Of a stretch of 39,353 nucleotides of DNA, positions 1 through 11,620 are shown in pieces; the first letter of the stretch is position 1; each line of letters starts with the position of its first letter. This DNA comes from Ettlia oleoabundans (lineage: Eukaryota; Chlorophyta; Chlorophyceae; Chlamydomonadales). The DNA lies in assembly GCA_019693395.1 (NCBI GenBank), contig JAAMXP010000362.1, positions 1-39,353 on the forward strand, given 5' to 3'. The notes under the pieces are model-generated. The model was not told the DNA's origin. It did no database searches and worked only from the letters and a program-made list of their open reading frames with translations. The position numbers and the translations under genes were made by a program.

Positions 1-3000
1 ACTTTTTGCTGAGATATACACAACCCAATCAAGGGAGGTTCAGGATGCCCCTTGAAACAGTCCAGAAGCCCCACAGCAGCAACTTGCTGCATCCACGTTT
101 TTGCGCCTTTCCACAGTCACATAGTGAGACAATTTGTGTCAACATAAGCCCTTGGATCAGCAAGCTGCAAAACAGCCAACCCACCAGCTGTCCTTGATGC
201 TGTCCCAGACGTTTCGGTTCAACATCCAACCCAATCCCGGGAAAAAGTCGGAGCGATACAACTGGGTGGCATTGCTCACAAAGCGATCCTGCAAATGTGT
301 AGGGTAAAATAGCTGTTTCACGGCATTTGACACAGAGCAAAGTGAAGCGACATTGGACCCTAACAACCACGGGCACTTGGCACCAGGCAACTATGCTAGT
401 TGAGGCAGGACAGTTGTGCCAAAGGGGATGCACATCAAATCGATTGCACCGGCAAACTTATTGCAAACCTCAGCAGACAACATAGCGGAAGGTCCCACCT
501 GCCCGTGATCGTTCCAGCTGGAAACACAAAACAGCGAGGGGTCCGCATCCAGCAGCGGTGCCGTGGCCCCAAAGTATGAGAAAAAATCGGGGGACAGATA
601 CATGTCGTCCTGCACAAAGATGCATGCATTTGCACGAAGGCATTGGTACATCACATGGAACAGTACAATTGGAACAATGTAATCTGCAAAATGAATGGGT
701 GAACTAGGGCTGTGTGACGACTTGCCTCCAAGATGATAAGGCGCTCGTAACCGAAGCAATCAAAGAAAGTTCGCAGTATAAACCTGCACCAGGGGCACGG
801 CACAGCATGGCATTGCAGCATGGGAGCACAGCATGGGCCGCAACAAGGATCAAGCTTAGGTAAGTGCTGCATCCGGCACACGAACCATGTTGATGCAGCC
901 TTCCACCCCTACCACCACCACTACCCACCCACGCACCCATCCACCCATGCAGTTAGGCCTACTTGTAATGGTTGGCAATACGGTAGTACACCACCTTCTC
1001 CTTCTTGTCTGCTATCTCCGGCACCGCAGCTTCCTTGTGTTGCAGGAAGCTAAGGCGGTCCAGATGCTGCACAGGCAGGGATGCCGGCATGGACGGTTAG
1101 GTGCATGGGTGGATACGAAATGGGGGAAAGTTGACTGGAGAGATGACACGCGGGAGCGATACCCCATATACCACTCTACTATCAAGACTCACATACAATG
1201 ATCAATAACGCAAGCAAGACAATAAGCTGTCACCTGCGCTACCACGTCCTGCACTCCGCTGGCATTGAAATCTTGGCTGACATATAGCGGGAAGGCACGC
1301 CTGCGGGAGAAAGTAATGGCAACAACAAGAAAAACTTGTTTTGCTTGTGACAGGTGCGCTTTGTGAGGAGGCGCAGCGTCAGGTTATAAAGGCATGCTAT
1401 GATATGCACAATGATGGCAGTTCGATAGGCCAGCCACTGCACCATGGCCCGCCGTGCGCACCCCAACGCTAGTGTCAAATGTCCCCACCTGTTACTGGTG
1501 TTCCGCGCGTGCACCGTAAACAGGCTTTCTAGCATCTGCTCCAAATATTTGGCCCTGCAATAACGGAGTGGCACATTTGTGGTTGTCAGTCTGTGTGGAG
1601 TGGAGGGTGCAGGAGGAGGCCGGCTGGGCCAGCGCACTGACTTGCCACCCACGGGCAACGGTGAAAAGGGTGTGGTGCCGCCACCAGTCAGCATGGGTGG
1701 CAGCGCAGTAGGCTTCTGTACCTCACCTATCAAACGTCACCACCACTACTGCCGCCACCACGCCTGGGGCGGGCGGCCCCTTCCCCACACACTCGCTATC
1801 CTCGTTCCCTGCAAGCTAGGAATGGAACGATTGCAAGTTAGCATTCAGTCATACAAGCTTCCAGTTCTGATTGTCCAACGATGGATGCTTTGTGATCATT
1901 ACAACTGACATATATGGTGTCAGCAGTCAGGACTTGCCAAAGCCTTTCACCCGTTGCGTTAGAAGCCACGGCTGGCCAGCATTCACCTGTCGGCAACAGC
2001 GCAGCGCCCATAACAGCTGAACTAAACTGCTGCATTTGTAGAACAGCTGGCATGTCCCAACTGGCTAATGGAACAATGTGATGCTGCCAAATGATGCGAA
2101 CATGTGAAACATACAGCCGGCTCACCACAGGTGGCTCCCAAATCTAGCACATACACCTGCATTTACCTGGGGGGAATATGGCGGTGCCCACCACCGGAGG
2201 GGGATGCCCCCTAGCCAGCTGGACCGCGGCGGCTTCCTGCCGCTGGCGCAGCTGCTGCACGCGCGCCTCGCTGTAGTTGGTGCTTTGCTGCAAACAACGA
2301 ACGGGAGGACCAGCAGGGTTGAGGTGGATAGCAGTGGACAAAGAGGCAGAAGTAAGAGCTGCTGTAAGAATATGTGTGCAAGTCACAACCAAAGCCAAAC
2401 CTATGCCAGGCTGACCTGCAGCAGCTTCTCCTGCTCCTTGCGGCTCATGAATTTGCGCCGCGCCGGCGGGTTGCGCGGAGCGGAGGCAGCGACACGCTTG
2501 GCGGCCGTCCCGACTTGGCGGGACGCCTGCTTGCTGCCCCCTGTGCGTGACCGATCCTGCCGCACACCAAAGTAGGCAGTATCCTTTTTAGTAACAGCAG
2601 CAAGAATGCTGGGTTGAATGCAGGAATTCTGCCAGCTGCAAGCGAGCAGCCGGGTGGCAGATACGAGACTATGATGGTTGGCGGCTTGCAACATGTTGCG
2701 GCATAACTTGCCCTGGCATTTGAGATGCGCTTGTAGTACGTCACCACAACAAACACCTGCATCAAACGTGACAATTTGATCAGAGTCCAAGAAAGGGAGC
2801 TCTAACAGAGTAGCCGCTAGCAGCAGCAGGGGCGCTTGGCGGCGGGTGCCATCCAAGCCCCGAGTAAGCGTTCGGCGGACATCGCCTGGCCGGCTGGTCC
2901 TATCCAAACCTGCACTGCGCAGAATGCTAGCAATGCTGCCAGTAAAAGGCTCCGGTAGCGCCAACGAGTGCGACTGTTGCGCCAGGGTTGCTGGTGGTAC

Positions 3001-3011
3001 ACGGCGATCAT
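1..3011 (-). CDS. MGAT1: N-acetylglucosaminyltransferase I (GnT I), 3' end outside window
   Basis: Golgi type II enzyme that adds the first GlcNAc to the alpha-1,3 arm of Man5GlcNAc2, opening hybrid and complex N-glycan synthesis. Ten exons can be placed, all phase-consistent: 3011-2910, 2556-2416, 2287-2167, 1808-1727, 1554-1489, 1300-1234, 1066-963, 783-726, 609-499 and 288-185. Residues 1-34 hold a basic cytosolic tail and a hydrophobic anchor (SLLLAALLAFCAV). A stem with coiled-coil character follows, then the GT13 catalytic domain: VVVVTFDRAKYLE, FPLYVSQDF, YYRIANHY and the metal-binding EDD at residues 247-249. The DADPSLFCVSSWND and LYRSDFFPGLGWML blocks are near-identical to the family. 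The intron starting at 184 runs off the left edge, so the C-terminus with the WDDW region is missing. The intron 725-610 is GC-AG. The family has roughly 15-20 more residues between exons 6 and 7, so a small exon may have been missed. It shares an upstream region with the MMTAG2-like gene. Confidence 0.93.
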
Positions 3012-3204
3012 GTCTTCCTCTATGCTTCAAATGCAGGGTATGTTCTGCACGTTTATGCGTTCTCCAACAATGAAGTACTTTGCGCAGTACGGCGCCCTTG
3101 GAGACTTGCCTGCGCCGCCTGGACGCTGTTGGCGCTCGTTATCCCGCTCCTTGGCACCCTTCATAGCACGACGAGGGTGCAACAATCCCTGTGGGTCAGA
3201 GTAG
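3012..3204. promoter_or_regulatory. Shared divergent promoter region, GnT I / MMTAG2-like
   Basis: Only 193 bp separate the two start codons, which face away from each other. Both 5' UTRs and both promoters must lie here unless one gene starts inside the other. I see no clear TATA box. The call is positional inference. Confidence 0.5.
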
Positions 3205-4573
3205 ATGGCTGGCATTTTCAACGGGCCGCCTCGCGGCGGTTCCAGAGGTACGTGTGCAGAAGGGCGTCACAGCGTCGCTCTGGCACAGGGTGGTGCCCAT
3301 GTCGAGGTTCCCACGATTCTTGCATCACTCGCTGGCGGTGGCTGGGTTTTGGTTTGGTTGTTTATAAATGTGTGGTTGAACGACCTCGAATAACACAGTT
3401 GGCTGGCGCTGAACGGTGCTAGCCAAAGCTTTGCTCAGAAATTTTGCCGGCGCCGGAGGCACACAGCTGACTCGTGGCCAAGTCCTATGCCAAGCCACGA
3501 TTGGGCTTCCCCACTTTGTTTGAAAGGGTTTTCAAAAAGCCTTTGTCGTTGGGATTAGGTCTGCGGTGGTATGACAACCAAAGCCTCCACATCAGCCACC
3601 GCATTGCGCTACATTCCGTGACGACTTGCTGTGTTGTCCAGTTGTGATTTCGCATCAATGTATGCATGCGAGGTACTTGTGCTTCCATTCCCTTCATTTT
3701 GTGGGGAAGAGAAGAGGGTGATTGAGTTTCACCACCCAGATGGGCGACGCCAACTGACCAAGCCAAACCGCCAGTGCCTAGTTGACCCTGCTGGCCCTAT
3801 TATCTAAACCCAAGCCAAGTTTGAACTTTTGTTGGATTCCGTTCCGCTGCGCTTGCTGCAGGCGGGCGTGACCAGTTCAACTGGGATAACGTAAAGGCGG
3901 ACAAGGAACGAGAGTATTACCTTGGGCACAGCGTTAAGGCAGTGACTGGCAGGTGAGGTCCATTTGGCGATGCTCGCTTCTATTGGCTTATTCATCATAG
4001 AACGTATTGAACTCGTGTAGCATGTGGTGCACCGCAACATCACAATCCTGCTGCTCACTGTCTCACATTGTTTGCCCCGTCCATGCATATGTCGCTTACA
4101 GGTGGCAGAAGGGGCGGGACGTGTACTGGTATACCCGGGATGTGGACCGGGGGCAGGCAGATGCCGCTGCAGAGCTGGCAATGGTGAAGCAGAGGGAGCA
4201 CGACCTGATGATGGAGGTGACTTCCCATTGTTGCTTCCTTGCTGCTTGACTCTGTGCAAGTAATAGTGTTTAGAAAATAGGAACCGTCACTGTGCAAGTA
4301 ATGCTGTTCTGAACGAAAGAACCGTGGTTGTAGGTTGCCAATCTAACATCAGTGTCGGCTGCCCTTCCATCATGTGTCTACACCTAGATGGCGACGTACA
4401 GCGCATGACGCTGTGCCTGCCTGCCGTTGCACTCGCACTTACTTACCTTCCGCTGAAAGTGAGGGCATACAACTGTTCTTAAGTTTGAAGGAGGGACATT
4501 TACTAGGTCATCCTGCTGCGCGCGCGCGCGCGCACGCACGCGCGCACGCACGCACACACACGCACGCGCACAC

Positions 4574-4649
<76 letters not shown>

Positions 4650-6391
4650 TCCCCACCGCCAGGCGCTGGGCGTTGAGCCGAAAGCCCCCAAGCAGCTCAA
4701 ACCGGCGCAGCTGGACAAGCAGGACATGGGGCGCCTCCTAAAGGGCACAGGTGAGGCTGCCTACGTTTTCATCTGCATGTGCTGTCCATGAGTGTTACTA
4801 AGGCTGCGGCAGATTGTTTGCTGGGTTGCATTGGGTTTTCTCTCGAAGCTGCTTGATGGAAGTTCCTGCATATGGTTTGGGGTGGTTTCTGCTGGATGAC
4901 ACTTGCGGACTGGATAACTTGGCTGGGCTTCGTAATGGGCTATCCAGTGGCTGCTGGGCACCTAGTTTGCTTTACAAACTCTTGAGAGTGGAATGCACCC
5001 GAGAATCCATTGTGCCAGAAAGGGCGCGTTCACCTCACAGGTTTCACGGCAATACCCCTGGACATGCAGGCGAAGAACAGGAAGAGGCAGGGGCGGCGGG
5101 CGCTGCAGCAGCTGCGGCGGCGGCAGAGGCAGATAGGATCAAGGGGCTGGGCTATCATGCAAGCTTGACCACAGGTGAGGCGGCGAAGCAAGGCAGACGC
5201 AGCAGGCAGGCGACCAAAAGGCTGGCCCATCCGATTATTCGCTGCACTGGAAAGCAACTCACCTGGCCACATCGGCTTGGTCAAAACATGTCTGCTGGCG
5301 GGCGATATATGCCGCACATATTGGTTTATCTATTGCACCCTTCTCTGTTGTTCACATTTCCATAAGACATTGTTGGTGTTCCTGTCCCTGCGTTCCGCAG
5401 GTGCGATTCAGGCTGGGGAGGCTCACGAGACTCTGGCTGGTGTGGGAGGTGGTGGCCTGCCAGGCGCTCATGCAGCGCAGCAGGCATCACGCCAGGAGCA
5501 GCAGCATCAGCAGGCACAACGTGAGCAGCAGCAAGGCCAGGGGGCAGGCGGCGTGCCAGGCGTGGCCCTAACGCAGGAACAGATTGCAGAGCTGAAGCTA
5601 CTGCGCAAGAAGCAGGAGAAGAAAGCAGCAAAGAAGGCAAAGAAGGAGGCAAAAAAGGTGGGGCTGCAAGGGCACCTGGCAGGTTTTTGGATGCATTAGT
5701 GCTGCAAAAAAGGGCGGGCTGCAAAATTTGGGTTCTGTGCGCGTGCTGACAGCGCAGCGCCCTTTTATTCACGAGCTGTCGGCTGTGGGGACATGGGGCC
5801 AAAGTTCTCACTGGCCTCTTGCTTGCGGTCAAAGGCTGGTGGCACCCTGACGCTGTGGTTGGCTGGCCTGCTTGGACGGATTGCCAAGCTCACCAGCATT
5901 TGATATGCCTTCTGCAGGCCAAGAAGAAAGCGAAGAAGGAGCGCAAGGAGAAGAAGAAGAAGCGGCGTTCGCATGACAGCAGCAGTAGCGCCAGCAGCAG
6001 CAGCAGTGGAAGCGAGTCGGAGGGTGAGCGAGAAGGGCCTGCTGCAAGGGGCAGGCAGCTCATGCCGGCAGCAGCTACAGGCCACGGTCTGTCGCCCCGT
6101 CGTGGGCTGGGCATGCAGCCACGGGAAGGGGCTGCTGCAGCTGAGCGGGCACAACGCCGCAGCAGAAGCAGGAGCAGAATGCGCAGCCCTCCTAGAGATC
6201 GGCGGCGACGACACGACAGGTTAGAGCCGCGTCGGCGGAATGATAGCCCTCAGCAGCGACGGCGGCATGATAGCCCCCAGCCTCTGCGGCGGCATGGGGA
6301 TAAACAGGGGGACGCGGACCGGAGGCAGGGTCGCAGCAGAAGTCGCAGCCCTGATGGCGGTAAGCGGCGGCGGCGGCACGACAGCCCCTGA
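3205..6391 (+). CDS. MMTAG2: MMTAG2-like nuclear protein (Pfam MMtag family)
   Basis: Homolog of human C1orf35/MMTAG2, a poorly understood, kinase-phosphorylated, SR-like protein. Seven exons: 3205-3247, 3862-3952, 4102-4216, 4663-4750, 5070-5174, 5401-5657 and 5918-6391, giving 390 aa. The N-terminus [20 protein letters not shown] followed by [20 protein letters not shown] and [12 protein letters not shown] is the conserved MMtag signature. It runs across three exons with every phase matching, which fixes the start. Next come a helical segment ([11 protein letters not shown]), [11 protein letters not shown], a Gln/Ala linker, a block of AKKAKKE-type lysine repeats and a C-terminal tail of RSRSR and RRRHDSP repeats typical of splicing-associated proteins. 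Intron 3 carries the large alternating microsatellite. The TGTAA at 6439 lies 48 bases after the stop. Function in algae is unknown; nuclear location is inferred from the K/RS tail. Confidence 0.92.
4517..4647. repeat. 131-bp alternating pyrimidine-purine microsatellite (CG/CA)n
   Basis: Every base step from 4517 to 4647 alternates pyrimidine and purine. The left part is mostly CG and CA mixed, the right part is a pure (CA)n run of over 60 bases. It fills the end of intron 3 of the MMTAG2-like gene and stops about 15 bases before the AG acceptor at 4661-4662. Such tracts are classic left-handed DNA formers and are highly length-variable. Confidence 0.95.
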
Positions 6392-6732
6392 CTGTGGCTT
6401 TGAAGATTTCTTGCGGCTTTGCTGTTACTGAATCATGTTGTAATTGTGGACATGTCCCTCGTTTGTGTGTGGAGCCACTGACTTACAGGGAGCATCGCCT
6501 GTTGACATCTGGCACGCTCTTAACGCCAGCATCCTTGAGTTACCGCCGACCTGTACTGCGCTGCAATTGGTGCATCAACCGGTGGCCGGCCGAAAAATGT
6601 CCTCTGCGCTGCTGTTCGGCACTCAGCATCTCTTTTGAGGCGACTACCGCAAAGATACGCGAAAACGTCGTTGGTTCACGCCCGCGCCCGGCGACCCCTC
6701 ACCCTCGTTTCTGTCATTCCCTGGGGACGGTC
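6392..6732. other. Intergenic: 3' UTR of MMTAG2-like and promoter of hydrolase
   Basis: 341 bp between same-strand genes. It holds a TGTAA at 6439-6443, the likely poly(A) signal of the upstream gene. The rest is non-coding as far as I can see and should contain the hydrolase promoter. An open frame running through it into the hydrolase exon has no coding character. Confidence 0.6.
6439..6443 (+). promoter_or_regulatory. TGTAA poly(A) signal of the MMTAG2-like gene
   Basis: TGTAA is the standard green-algal polyadenylation signal. It lies 48 bases beyond the stop codon. Confidence 0.6.
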
Positions 6733-8998
6733 ATGGCTCAGGCAGCGGCCTCCAGAGCGCTAAGGAGCGCGGGATGGAGGTCTTCGCAGCCGGCGCAAGG
6801 GGCGTTGCCGCGGCTGGGGGTCGCCGTTGCCCCTTCCCCAAGGCAGAGATCGGGGCGGCTGGAGCTCGCCGCGTACTCTCATTCACCTGCGGCCACCGCA
6901 ACATCTGCCCTGGATTTAACAGCGCCCACAAGCGCACCCTCCACTAGCAGCCGGCCCGGTCACCCACTATCGTCAGTGCCGTTGCTGGTGCGCGCTGCCG
7001 CGCAACTGCTGCCAGTTTGCCCCAGGTTGCGTTATCTTCATGAACACACTTGTTGCAGTATCCGTGCGTTCAACCTTGTTGATTGCACCTCTTTGGCATC
7101 AGCCCCACTCTTCTGGCGCCCTCCTTACCCTGTGCTTCGGCTCGCAACCGCCGCCGCTGCATCACCCGGGCGACCTCGCACGCTCTTTGTGGTAACCCTC
7201 GTCGCTGCTTGCTGCTTTTGCAGGCCTATGAGGTGGTGCAGGGCGCGCTGGTGCGCTACTCCAGCGCCGCCTCCAACAAGATCCCCACCGCAGTTTTAGT
7301 GCACGGCATCCTGGGCAAGCGACAGAACATGCTGCCGTTTGCCCGGAGGTTGGTAGAGGGCTTCCCCCACTGGCAGGTGGTGGTGGTGGACCTGCGCTGC
7401 CATGGCGAATCAGCTGCCGCCACACTGGCAGACCAAATGCGCGGAGCGCACAATGTTGAGTCTGCAGCCACTGATGTCATCCAGCTGCTGTCGGCCCTCA
7501 AGCTGTTCCCAGAGATGCTGATCGGCCACAGCTTTGGCGGCAAGGTGGTGCTGGAGATGACCAAGGCTTGGTCCCTGGGGCCCGCACGCCGCGTGCCCCG
7601 CCCGGTGCAGGTGCGCCACATAACATTCCCAGGAGCCCTGCTGTCAGGGGCGGCGCCTGGCTGAAGGCAGTCTCGGTGCCTTCATCCCTCTATCAAACAT
7701 CACCGGCGGGACCCCTATCCACTTTACATCATGTTCTGCCACTTCCCGCAGGTGTGGGTGCTGGATGCGCTGCCCGGTGAGGTGCGCAGCGGCGACATGG
7801 GCGGTGCCGACCGTCCCGCAGACCTCATCTCCACACTACAGGCCTTGCCGCTGCCTGTGCCCAGCCGGCACTGGCTGATCAGCCACTTGGAGGCTTCTGG
7901 CTTCTCCCGCACCGTGGCAGCATGGGCAGCTACCAACCTGGCGCCGATGCCGGGGGCGGGGCCCGGCCAGGGGCTAGGCTGGAGCTTCGACCTGGCCGGC
8001 ATCGCGCAGATGTTCCGGTGAGGGCTGCTGAGTGGGAATGTGGTCAGGTTGGTGCATGACATGCCTGGCTGCATCGGCGAGTTTGGCTTGCTGTGCGGGC
8101 TTGCCAATCACTGAGATGTGGGGCTGCACATGAGTTGCATTCACAAGTATCCCGCCACACTATAACCGGCGAATATCGTCGTGCTGAGCAAATATGCCTG
8201 TACAAAGCACGCTGCTTTGACTGGGGCACATCTCCAATATGAAATTAACCCTTTGTCGCTGTCTTTCCTCTTGCCCTTTGTGCAGCTCTTACGAGTCTGC
8301 CAACCTCTGGCCCCTGCTAGCCTCCCCTGCCGATGGCGTCACCCTATCTTTTGTCAAGGCGGAGCGCAGCACCTTCCGCTGGGGGGGAGGCGACGAGGAG
8401 CGCATTCGTGCGCTGGGTCATGCTGTGCATGAGCTGCGTGATGCGGGACACTGGGTGCACACGGACAATCCGGGTGCGTGTGGCTGGCTGCCACTGGGCC
8501 GGGTCTGGCTGATGTCCCAATGTTTTCTGTATGCCCCGATGTCTTTCTGTATGTGCATGTGCTCATTTGGGGGAGTCTTGACATCGACGCTCTCATGGTA
8601 CCCACCCCTAGGCCAGCATGGCTCGGCTGCTTCAGCACGCACCTTATCCATGCCCCGTCGTGTGCTTCTTTGGTGTGCCCCCACGCTTGCGTCGCCAGCT
8701 TGCATCATCACTCTGTTCTGTTCCCCAGGCAGTGTATTGCGACATGCTCGCTCACGATCCTGAGTTTTGGCTCACCCTTTTGCCTCCATCCGTAAATGTG
8801 GCCCTTTGTGCAGATGGGTTGTTCGACATCTTGGCTCCCTCCTTTGGCACACCCGACCTCCACATGCAGCGCAGCCCACCAGGCAGCCCGCGCGTGTCAG
8901 TTGGTGGCGGCAGCAATGGCATCACCGTGGCTAACAACATCATGGCTTCGCCATCAGCTGGCGCCGGCAGCCGGCAGCTGCAGGGACTCATGATGTGA
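6733..8998 (+). CDS. Alpha/beta hydrolase, ABHD11/YbfF-like, probably organellar
   Basis: Esterase/lipase-type hydrolase of 426 aa. Exons: 6733-6987, 7224-7610, 7752-8017, 8286-8473 and 8814-8998. Exon 1 encodes an Arg/Ser/Ala-rich stretch (MAQAAASRALRSAGWRSS) resembling a plastid or mitochondrial transit peptide. The fold begins with VLVHGILG (residues 111-117, oxyanion region) and VVVVDLRCHGES. The nucleophile elbow GHSFGG has its Ser near residue 188, and the catalytic His lies in AGHWVHTDNP near residue 358. The downstream GLFDIL closes the domain, followed by a poorly conserved Ser/Gly tail. This arrangement matches ABHD11 and plant chloroplast relatives. The exon 1 donor (GTGCGC at 6988) was chosen because it alone gives phase 0 into LLAYEVVQG; this border is the least sure. 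Substrate cannot be told from sequence. Confidence 0.88.
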
Positions 8999-10498
8999 TG
9001 TCTTTGGCAAGCAACTCCATTTGTAGCAGCTCATTCCTTGCGTTGAAAGAAGAATGGCCCACCGCAGCCGTATTACTAACTAGATGTCAGCTTCAGCACC
9101 ACCCGTTGACAGCAAGCAGTGTGAGAGCCCTCGCCACCGAGCCCCACGACTACACTGGGCCCTGTGTAGTATTGTTACCTGCCAGAAGCAGCCGTGGCAG
9201 CATAGAATGCAGGGTATATGCTCTTCTTTCCAGCCCCATCTTGCAGCAGTTTGTTGCGTGGGAATGGCGCCTCCTGCCCATCTGCTAAGCTGCTGGCGCC
9301 CTATGCCGCAGACTTGATTAGTATTGAGCACTAGTGTTCATTGTTCCATTACGTACCTAATCAGAAACCACCCCGTCCTCATACCGATGCATCTCTGGCC
9401 CTCACCGCAATGAACGATCTATCCGTGCGTCAGCGCACAACTCCTTGTCCCCCACCCTGGCCCCACTGCAGCAAAAACAGGAATCTGTGATTCACGCCCC
9501 TCCCTGTTCTTCTCTGTCTCTGCCTCACTGTCCAAGCCTTTGCTGAGTGTTGATTGATCAGTCCACATGTTCTTCCCATCGTCTTGTGTTCCTGCCTGTC
9601 CTTGTTTCTGTGGTTCTCTCTCTCTCTTATTGGTCATCATCATACTACAAACTACAAGTATCCGCCGTTGAATACCTTGATTTCCCGCTTATGCAGCACC
9701 AATTTGGTGTGTTGCCAAACTTGCCTGTGTCGCTCAACTTGCCAGGCCCAGATCTGTTCAGCCATTTAACCCAAGCCCTCTTGCGCTCTTGCTCGCAGAG
9801 CCCTGGCTTTCCCAGCCCTGCCCTTGCTTCAATCTCAGCACTGCTGTCCCTCCCAATCAACTCTGTGTGCTGCACTGCTGTAATCTGAAACCCAATGTAA
9901 ATGCCGCCGTGGTCTTACAGCTGGCTGGCAGATGCATGAGTAGGGTTGACTGAGCGGGGACGCTGCAGCAAAAGGCGGGTGCCCTGCTGGCACCAGCATA
10001 CCTCTTCAGAGCCATCAGAGGCATCACGGACCCCGGTCCACATTCACATAGCTTGCGAAGCTTCTGCTTTGTTCACGTTGCAGCGGCGAAACACACAACG
10101 GCACCAGGCATTGGGCATCGGCGGGTATAGTGGTGGGTGTGGTTTCCTTCCCAGCGTCGGAGAGACCACACCCGATTGGCAAGATTTCTGCGAGCAAACC
10201 CGGCGCACGGGTGTGGCCAGGGTTTTCAGATTTTGCTCATCGTTAGTACCGGTAGCCAGGCGAGCATAGCTGAAGCCCGTTGAGAGTTTACGTTAGCTAG
10301 GCTCACCAGGAGAGCCACCGAAGCCTGGTAGGAGCATGGCGGTGGGCTGCAGCAGGGGGCTACCGTCGTCGTTGTTTGTGCCGATTCCACACCCTGCTTT
10401 GTTTACCCCGTGCTGCTTGCAGGCAGTTATTCCCACCAGTGTGTTGTTTCGGGCCACACCGGCGTGGAAACGTGTAGTTTCCACCCATCAGCGCATCG
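8999..10498. other. Long intergenic / 3' UTR stretch
   Basis: 1.5 kb with no recognisable gene on either strand. TGTAA occurs at 9879-9883 and 9896-9900 and may end a long hydrolase 3' UTR. The right end, from about 10270, should hold the promoter and 5' UTR of the Gln-rich gene at 10499; a possible UTR intron ends near TTGCAG at 10422. Open frames here show no family features. Confidence 0.5.
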
Positions 10499-11516
10499 AT
10501 GGCCTCAAAAGATTTGCCGCCTCAAAGGGGCGGCCCACATGCCCACAACAACCCAGCACCCGCCTCACAATCGACGGCGCCTTCGGGGGCCAGGGTGAAG
10601 TATGAAGCTCTCAGCTCATCGCGACTACCGCCACTGCAGCAGCAGGAGCAAGTGCAGGGGCTTGGGCAGCAGCAGGGTTCGCACTTGAGTGGTGGGCAGG
10701 CGGCTGTTTCTGAGGGCGCTTTGCAGCACCAGCAGCGCCAGCACCTGCTGCTGCAGCTGGCGGCTGCGAGAAGAATGTTACAGCAGCAACAGTTGCAGCT
10801 GCAACTGCAGGAGCAGCATATGGGGCACCTGCGGCGGTGTGCCATTGTGCGGCACAATGCGGTCGCCAGCCTGCTCCAGGTCAGTTGCTTCTATGTTATG
10901 GGGTCAGGTTCCTGGTGCTGAGTTGTCTGCATAAAGTCGTTGCGATCAGATTTCCCCTGCTGAGTGGTCTGCGTGAAATCCCATGTACTGAATCATTTTC
11001 GTTAAGTCTCACACGCTGCCACCCTTCTCTATGCAGGCCCAGGAGGCAATGGAACGTTACCACTGGCGCAATGGACTTGTGGCACAGCTGTTTCACCCAC
11101 TGGTGCGAGCACATCAGCGCAACGGCAACAGCAGCACGGAAGCTGAGGGCGGCACGGCGGCAGAAGGTGGGGCACAGCAGACCGGCAAGGGTCAACAACT
11201 AGAGCAGCAGCAGCAGCAGCAGACGGGGCAGCAAGAGCTTCTAGGTGAACAACCGGCCGCCCCCACCTTGGGCCAGCGGCTGTTGGCAGAAGCACTGGAA
11301 CGTCTCGGGGAACCAGCAGCGTTAGCGGAAGCAGCAGCTGAACATGCAGAAGCGAAAGCAAACGCGGAGGCACATCCCGCGTGGCAGCCACCCATCCCAG
11401 CTGCAGCACTGGCGGCTGAAGTCACTAAGCGCCGGCGGCTGGAGTTGGCAGAGCGGATGGTTGGGGGCGGAGGGCTGGCTGAGCAGCCGGACAAAGTGGC
11501 TCTGTCCACCACTTGA
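10499..11516 (+). CDS. Gln-rich coiled-coil protein of unknown function
   Basis: Not recognised. Two exons, 10499-10879 and 11037-11516, joined in phase 0 by a clean CAG|GTCAGT donor and ATGCAG acceptor, give 286 aa. Residues 40-105 are Gln-rich and predicted helical (LQQQEQVQG, RMLQQQQLQLQLQEQ). A non-repetitive central block spans the exon junction (HLRRCAIVRHNAVASLLQ, then EAMERYHWRNGLVAQLFHPL) and is the best candidate for a conserved domain. The C-terminus is Ala/Glu-rich helix ending near KRRRLELAERM, a possible nuclear localisation signal. It could be a transcription-coregulator-type subunit, but nothing proves this. The gene converges on the BTB gene, with 104 bp between the two stop codons. 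Confidence 0.7.
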
Positions 11517-11620
11517 CTGCAAACCTGCCCCTCTTCGTATAATGATACTGTTGTGCTCAGGTCTGGCAAGCAGTAAAATATGTTGTTGCATGACGATTTT
11601 ATTTTCTTTGCTGGCATAGC

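Noticed and set aside
4374..4748. Open frames of alternating His-Thr or Cys-Val
   Set aside because: They simply translate the (CA)n/(CG)n microsatellite inside an intron.
5040..5069. Alternative acceptor CTCACAG at 5040 for MMTAG2-like exon 5
   Set aside because: It shifts the frame away from the conserved [11 protein letters not shown] block; the acceptor at 5069 keeps it.
6394..7299. 301-codon plus-strand open frame across the hydrolase start
   Set aside because: It joins the intergenic region, exon 1 and intron 1. The frame after 6987 has no family similarity and the hydrolase core is in another frame.
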